From Diphasiastrum complanatum (Eukaryota; Streptophyta; Lycopodiopsida; Lycopodiales; Lycopodiaceae), in the NCBI GenBank assembly GCA_029204225.1, contig CM055109.1:18345590-18409589 (forward strand): a stretch of DNA of 64,000 nucleotides, written 5' to 3'. Position numbers and translations under genes: made by a program. Below the pieces are notes generated by a model, which saw nothing but the letters and a program-made list of their open reading frames with translations, did no database searches and was not told the origin of the DNA. This document shows positions 59,429-64,000 of the stretch, in pieces; the first letter of the stretch is position 1, and every line of letters begins with the position of its first letter.

Positions 59429-59742
59429 CCCTCCTTAAATGACAATGTAAAAATTGAAATCTTCACTATGTAATAAAACCAACACGTGATATTAAAATTA
59501 AAGGCTTTGCATAAAGCTTCAAATTTGACTCTAGGCAACGCATTAGTGGAGAGGTCCGCAATATTATCCTCTGTAGGACAATACTCAAGTAAAATGTCAC
59601 CATCATGAAGTCCCTCCCGAACAAAGTGATAATGGATCTCAATGTGCTTCGTTCTCACATGAAAAACAGGATTCCGTGCAATGGCGATAGCACTTTGACT
59701 ATCACTCAAGATAAGAGTGGCTAAAGGCTCGCCAAACTTCAT
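59413..59742 (-). pseudogene. C2 RNase H
   Basis: LILSDSQSAIAIARNPVFHV, RTKHIEIHYHFVREGLHDGD, EYCPTEDNIADLSTNALP: standard copia RNase H end (SDS.SAI, KHI.I.YHF.RE, ..DN.AD). In a different frame from RT. Confidence 0.9.
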
Positions 59743-59796
59743 GTAGTCTTCTCAGCCATAAACACTCTGTTGTGGTTGAAAATATTGCTCTATATT

Positions 59797-60830
59797 CTAC
59801 CTCACTAGGGAAATTGCAGAATTTCCATAGAAAAAGCATTGTCCACTTGTAGAGCGTCTAGTGTCTTGATCTCCACGCCAATCCGAGTCACTAAAACCAA
59901 CCAAACATGCATCATCACAAGCAGGAAAAACCAATCCATGACTTCTTGTTCCTTGAAGATATCGAAAGATCCTCTTCAACGCTTTCCAATGTGATGTCAT
60001 CGGGGCATGCATGAATTGACTCATGACTAAGACACTATAAGAAATGTCCGGTCTTGAATTACATAAGTAAATGAGACAGCCAATAACTTGACAATATAAA
60101 GTAATATTAAATGGTTCACCATCACCTTGACTACTTAATTTCAGGCCTGTCTTAATAGGTGTAGCAACCGGCTTGCAATCTTCCATCTTGAACCGCTTCA
60201 AAATCTGCCCAATGTAGCGTTCTTGAGAGATGAAAATTCCAGCCCCTTCTTGTACAAATTCAAGACCAAGATAAAAGTGCAATAGGCCTAAATCTGAGGT
60301 TTCAAAAACCATACCAAGATCAAGTATTACGGCATCAATCTGCAACTCATTACTTCCCGTAATAATAATATCATCAACATAAAGCAAAATAATGATGATA
60401 TAATCTGAAGTATGCTTGACATAAAGAGTAGATTCGCTAGGACTATTAGTAAACCCACGATCACAAAAGTAGGCATGTATCTTTTGATACCACATCCTCG
60501 GGGCTTGCTTCAGTCCATAAAGTGCCTTCTTGAGAAGACAAACTTTATCTTCTTGGCCTTCAACCAAAAAACCAGCAGGTTGTTGAAACTTCCTCATTGA
60601 GATCACCATTGAGGAATGTTGTCTTTATGTCAAGTTGTCGCAAACGCCAACCAAAATGGGCAGCCAAAGAGATTACTACCCTCATGGTAGTAATCCGAGC
60701 AATAGGAGAAAAAGTCTCCTCATAATCAATCCCCTTTTGCTGAGCATAGCCTTTGGCAACAAGCCTTGCCTTGTACCTTTCAATAGTACCATCTGCCTTA
60801 TACTTGATTTTGTATACTCATTTAGAACCT
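59797..60830 (-). pseudogene. C2 reverse transcriptase
   Basis: The long open piece 59797-60609 has LLKKALYGLKQAPRMWYQKI, IIIILLYVDDIIITGSN (catalytic YVDD), FYLGLEFVQEGAGIFISQER, and SRPDISYSVLVMSQFM. It ends in RNase H start DSDWRGDQDTRRSTSGQCFF. The N-terminal part ([20 protein letters not shown], 60830-60650) is in another frame. This is the best preserved enzyme of the element. Confidence 0.92.
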
Positions 60831-61261
60831 ATTGCCTTCTTCCCATGAGGAAGATTAACAAGAACCCAAATTTGGTGAGTGAGTCATACTTATCTTGCAT
60901 CGCATTCTCCCAACATTTTACTCCCTTGGCCTGCTCATAGAAAACAGGTTCTTTCACAACATCTCTTTGAGATGTAAGAGCAAAATCTGAAAAATCAGCA
61001 TAGTCCACTGATTTTGTATAGGCACGTGTCTTTCCATTATAAAATGAACTTACTTTGTTGTTCGCAAAGTCGACAACAGCCACCATGGGACTGTTTTGGG
61101 CTGTCCAACATCCATGTCTCTTCTTGCAATTTGTTGTCCAAGATCTTCCGCCACTACACTTGGCTGTCCAAGATCTTCCAAAACTGATCTTTGCTGTCCA
61201 ACAGTTCCTGTAGGCTGATGATTATGAGCAACAATGGGCGGTTCTTGATGAACATTAGGCT

Positions 61262-61960
61262 CTAAACTTGATGAGGTGTTGGCAGTTCGAAACTGGTTGA
61301 TTGCTGCCCCTTATCTCCAGAAATAGAAGATGGTACCAAATCTGGAAAAACTTCAACATTCACACTATGTGGGCTGTCCCCCTTCAAGATATGAGTTGAG
61401 GCCACATCTAATGAATTCTTTTCATCAAAATGCACATCACGACTAACAATAATCTTGTTAGTGCTCAAATTGAGCAGCCTATAGCCTTTGCTTTCACTAC
61501 TATAGCCAACAAAATGCACTTAACTCCTTTATCCTCAAGCTTTGTACGAAGTCTATTCGGAATAAAAACATAAGTCGTACAACCAAAAATGCGAAAGTGA
61601 GAGATTGAAGGCTTCTTCCCATACCAAACTTCATAAGGAGTTAATACTTTCAATGCTTTAGTAGGACAACGATTGCTTATGTATGTTGCCGTTATAACCG
61701 CTTCAGTCCAAAACTTGTGAGACAGCCCCTTTGCTTTGAGCATGCAACGGGCCATCTCCATAAGTGTGCGATTCTTTCGTTCGGCAACACCATTTTGTTG
61801 AGGCGTATAGGAAGTTGTCATTTGATGTCGAATTCCCTTCTCTCGAAGAAATGCACCAAACGTACTCTTGATGTATTCCCCTCGATCGGTGCGTAGGGTC
61901 TTCAAAGAATGCCCAGACTAATTTTCCACCATTGCTAGAAAATCTTTGAAATGTTGAAAA
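61262..61960 (-). pseudogene. C2 integrase
   Basis: 61905-61465: KTLRTDRGEYIKSTFGAFLR (catalytic Asp), TTSYTPQQNGVAERKNRTLM (catalytic Glu), FWTEAVITATYISNRCPTKA, SHFRIFGCTTYVFIP. 61519-61262 in the next frame: GYSSESKGYRLLNLSTNKII and VSRDVHFDE. An acidic linker with a thrice-repeated 'WTAKDL'-like nucleotide motif (ctgtccaagatcttcc) follows. Confidence 0.9.
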
Positions 61961-62098
61961 ACTTCCGATTTAGCCTTCATAGGATAGATCCATGTAAAAC
62001 GGGAAAAGTCATCAATAAAAGTCACAAAATCGATGCACTTTCCAATGGATTCGGTCCTCATTGGACCACAAACATCAGTATGAACCAAATCAAATTTA

Positions 62099-62700
62099 TC
62101 AAGAACCCTTATAGTTCAAACATAAGTAGGGTTTGGATCTTGAGAATGCTATGGAGTGAGGAAAATCTTCTACCATATTGAATGTCTTCAGCTTCTTCAA
62201 ACTTGCAAAGTTGAGATGCCCAAACCTTGCGTGCCACAATTCAGCCAACTCCAATGATTGTGATGTAGAAACAACAAGACATATAGAGGGAATTTGTCGC
62301 TCATAGGTATCCATAATGAATTAGCCAGCTTGCATTGTTCCCGAAATAATAATCAAGAGAGATCTTTTAGGATCCTTGACAAGACGCTTATCTTCTTTGA
62401 ACTCAACAACTAGTCCTTGCTTCAACATAGTTGAAACCGAAAGAAGATTCTTCTTGATTCCCGGAACATAAAGCACATTCTTAATGTACTTTTCTTCACC
62501 ATTAGGCAGAATGATGGCTACAATTCCAATTCCATGAACAGAATAAGATGCATTATCCGCACATTGTACCTTGCTTCCATTTTACACTTTAACTAATTTA
62601 GTGAATGCTTCTTTGCGAGAAATCATATGACGAGTAGCACCACTATCAATCACCCATTCAATGGGCTGAAAATCAGCAACTTGCAAAACAGAACCTAAAT
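62099..62700 (-). pseudogene. C2 protease and GAG-pre-integrase
   Basis: WVIDSGATRHMISRKEAFT (protease DSGA, near 62640-62670), a stop, then NVLYVPGIKKNLLSVSTML and AELWHARFGHLNFASLKKLK (GAG-pre-integrase). One stop between VKV and NGSK, another near 62325. Confidence 0.85.
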
Positions 62701-62774
62701 TCCTCATAGATGTAGAAGTACTAGTAGAAGCAATATTAGACACAAAAGCATAGTCTTGGTTGAAGAGATCACCA

Positions 62775-63680
62775 CTAGCTTCGTAGCAAGTGAAGCACTA
62801 GTATCAATTCCTTTACTCGCCTCTTTTGCAAGCTTCTTCTTACAATCCTTGATGAAGTGCCCGTACTTCTTGCAATAGTGGCACTTCCCTTTCTTCTTTT
62901 GAGTGTTGACATTTTGATCTCCAATGGGCTTTTGCTCATCCTTGGAAGGAGGCTTCCCCTTTCCTTTTGACTTGCCTTAATCTTGTTGAGTGTCACCTAC
63001 AAAATTTTGCCTCGTTTGCTCCTCTTGAAGAAGTAGCCCAACAAGTTCATCAAAGGAGAGTTGTTGTCCCCTAAGAGAGATACTCAAAGATGAAACAAAT
63101 GGAAGATAAGAGGAAGGTAATGAGTTGAGAGTAATGGAAACAAATTGAGCATCCTCAATTATCTCATCAATATTGATAAGCTCCTCACGAAGATCCTTGA
63201 TCTTCGTCAAGTGATTGATCACTTGATCCCCTTCTTGCATCTTCAACAAAGAAAGTTGATTTCTGAGATACACTACTCTTGCTGGATTTTTGACTCTATA
63301 CATAGTATAGATTATATCCCACGCACTTTTAGATGTCTTACAAGACCTAATATGAGGTAAGATAGATCTTTTCACAGCAAGAGCAACCATAGAATGTACT
63401 TGTGCATCCCCTTCTATCCCACTTCTTTTGTTCTTCTGAAGATGGAGAAGATGATGTTGATGATGATGATCCACAAGGTGTAGGCGGTGCCAAAGACGGA
63501 GGCCTTTTCTCATCACCATTGACCAAATCCCACAACCCTTTCGCTATGAGAAGATAAGTTCATCATGTAACTCCACAAGGAGTAGTTTGTGCCATCCAAC
63601 CGATCTTCAATAAACAAAGAACCGATAGCTTCCGATTTCTTTAGCCATTACCTCCAACAAAATTTCAGCTTGTAGTACAT
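62775..63680 (-). pseudogene. C2 gag with zinc knuckle
   Basis: DRLDGTNYSLWSYMMNL near 63610-63560, LWDLVNGDEKRPPSLAPP, then SILPHIRSCKTSKSAWDIIY, LSLLKMQEGDQVINHLTKIK, SLSISLRGQQLSFDELVGLL (UBN2 gag). The knuckle CHYCKKYGHFIKDC (62840-62881) is intact. Frame changes near 63540, 63450 and 62980. Confidence 0.88.
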
Positions 63681-63802
63681 AGGAAAGAGAGCCTTTCCAC
63701 AACCAAATCTACTCAAAAAATTTGCAGCAAACAAAGAGCTGAAAGTAGGATCACAAGATGTCTTTCAATCTACAACCAAAGTGCCCAAAAGATAATGGAT
63801 AG
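63681..63802. other. Junction between C2 gag and gypsy integrase
   Basis: Lacks PBS or LTR; the C2 5' end was lost here. Confidence 0.4.
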
Positions 63803-64000
63803 ATGGCGGTCTTTCTGCACAAAAAAACCAGCTTCTTGAAAATTAAGTTTGCTTCAATTGAAGCCTCCACCGAAACCCAATTAAGAAGCCAATTATCATT
63901 GTACGCGAACTCCAATAGCGGTAAATGCTTTACCCAGTCTGTTTGCGTACTACTCACATATGCCCTAAGCATATCTTCCAAGATCTGATTCACTCGCTCT
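63803..64000 (-). pseudogene. Ty3/gypsy integrase fragment (G6) at window edge
   Basis: QILEDMLRAYVSSTQTDWVK and HLPLLEFAYN are the conserved integrase block after the catalytic Glu in plant gypsy elements (compare QFMEDMLRAYISRRQSDWER in G2). It continues beyond the window. Confidence 0.8.

Larger units (their letters stand above)
59025..63680 (-). mobile_element. Ty1/copia retrotransposon C2, nearly complete
   Basis: Read leftwards: gag, knuckle, protease, GAG-pre-integrase, integrase, RT, RNase H, polypurine tract, 3' LTR. The 5' LTR and PBS are absent; sequence changes near 63680-63800 to gypsy integrase. At least six frameshifts or stops break the polyprotein. Order integrase-RT defines copia. 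Confidence 0.9.

Noticed and set aside
59413-63680. An intact, possibly active copia element
   Set aside because: The polyprotein is broken in several places and the 5' LTR and primer site are missing.

Overview
This window looks like nuclear DNA of a land plant with a large, transposon-rich genome. The main evidence is a plant-type gene for the D subunit of magnesium chelatase (chlorophyll synthesis), split into short exons by introns of up to 3.8 kb. There are also Ty1/copia and Ty3/gypsy elements with initiator-tRNA-Met primer sites, hAT and CACTA DNA-transposon remains, and many long (GA)n/(CT)n microsatellites. Long introns and nested elements would suit a fern, lycophyte or gymnosperm, but the species cannot be fixed from sequence alone. 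I see no rRNA gene, tRNA gene, CRISPR array or prokaryotic operon.

Host genes (all on the minus strand): (1) 12766-14612, the last two visible exons of a protein ending in a DeCL/DUF3223 domain; (2) 29086-29872, the first two exons of a probable plastid-targeted protein I do not recognise; (3) 43032-51290, the last five exons of CHLD, covering its von Willebrand A domain. Everything else that can be identified is mobile DNA or microsatellite.

Layout: 1-4743 non-autonomous LTR element inserted into a gypsy element (4744-8775); 9.4-12 kb scrambled copia, LTR and CACTA pieces; 12.7-14.6 kb DeCL gene; 15.5-16.5 kb an ORF1-only LINE; 16.5-18.8 kb 3' half of a gypsy element; 18.8-26.6 kb a chain of LINE copies; 26.6-27.8 kb broken copia; 29.1-29.9 kb plastid-protein gene; 31.3-38.1 kb several copia pieces and a gypsy integrase; 43-51.3 kb CHLD; 51.5-59 kb hAT remains broken up by copia, gypsy and LINE insertions; 59-63.7 kb a nearly complete but decayed copia; 63.8-64 kb the edge of another gypsy element.

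The most interesting signal is the LINE family. Four copies end in a short hairpin, then AATAAAG-like sequence, then a (TC)n tract instead of poly(A). Three times a 5'-truncated LINE starts directly at the (TC)n tail of another copy. This is what a non-LTR element that inserts into TC microsatellites would leave behind. One copy (15.5-16.5 kb) carries only an intact ORF1. The second theme is CpG-centred perfect palindromes, a different sequence for each family, in hAT-like ends and in the LTRs of the non-autonomous element.
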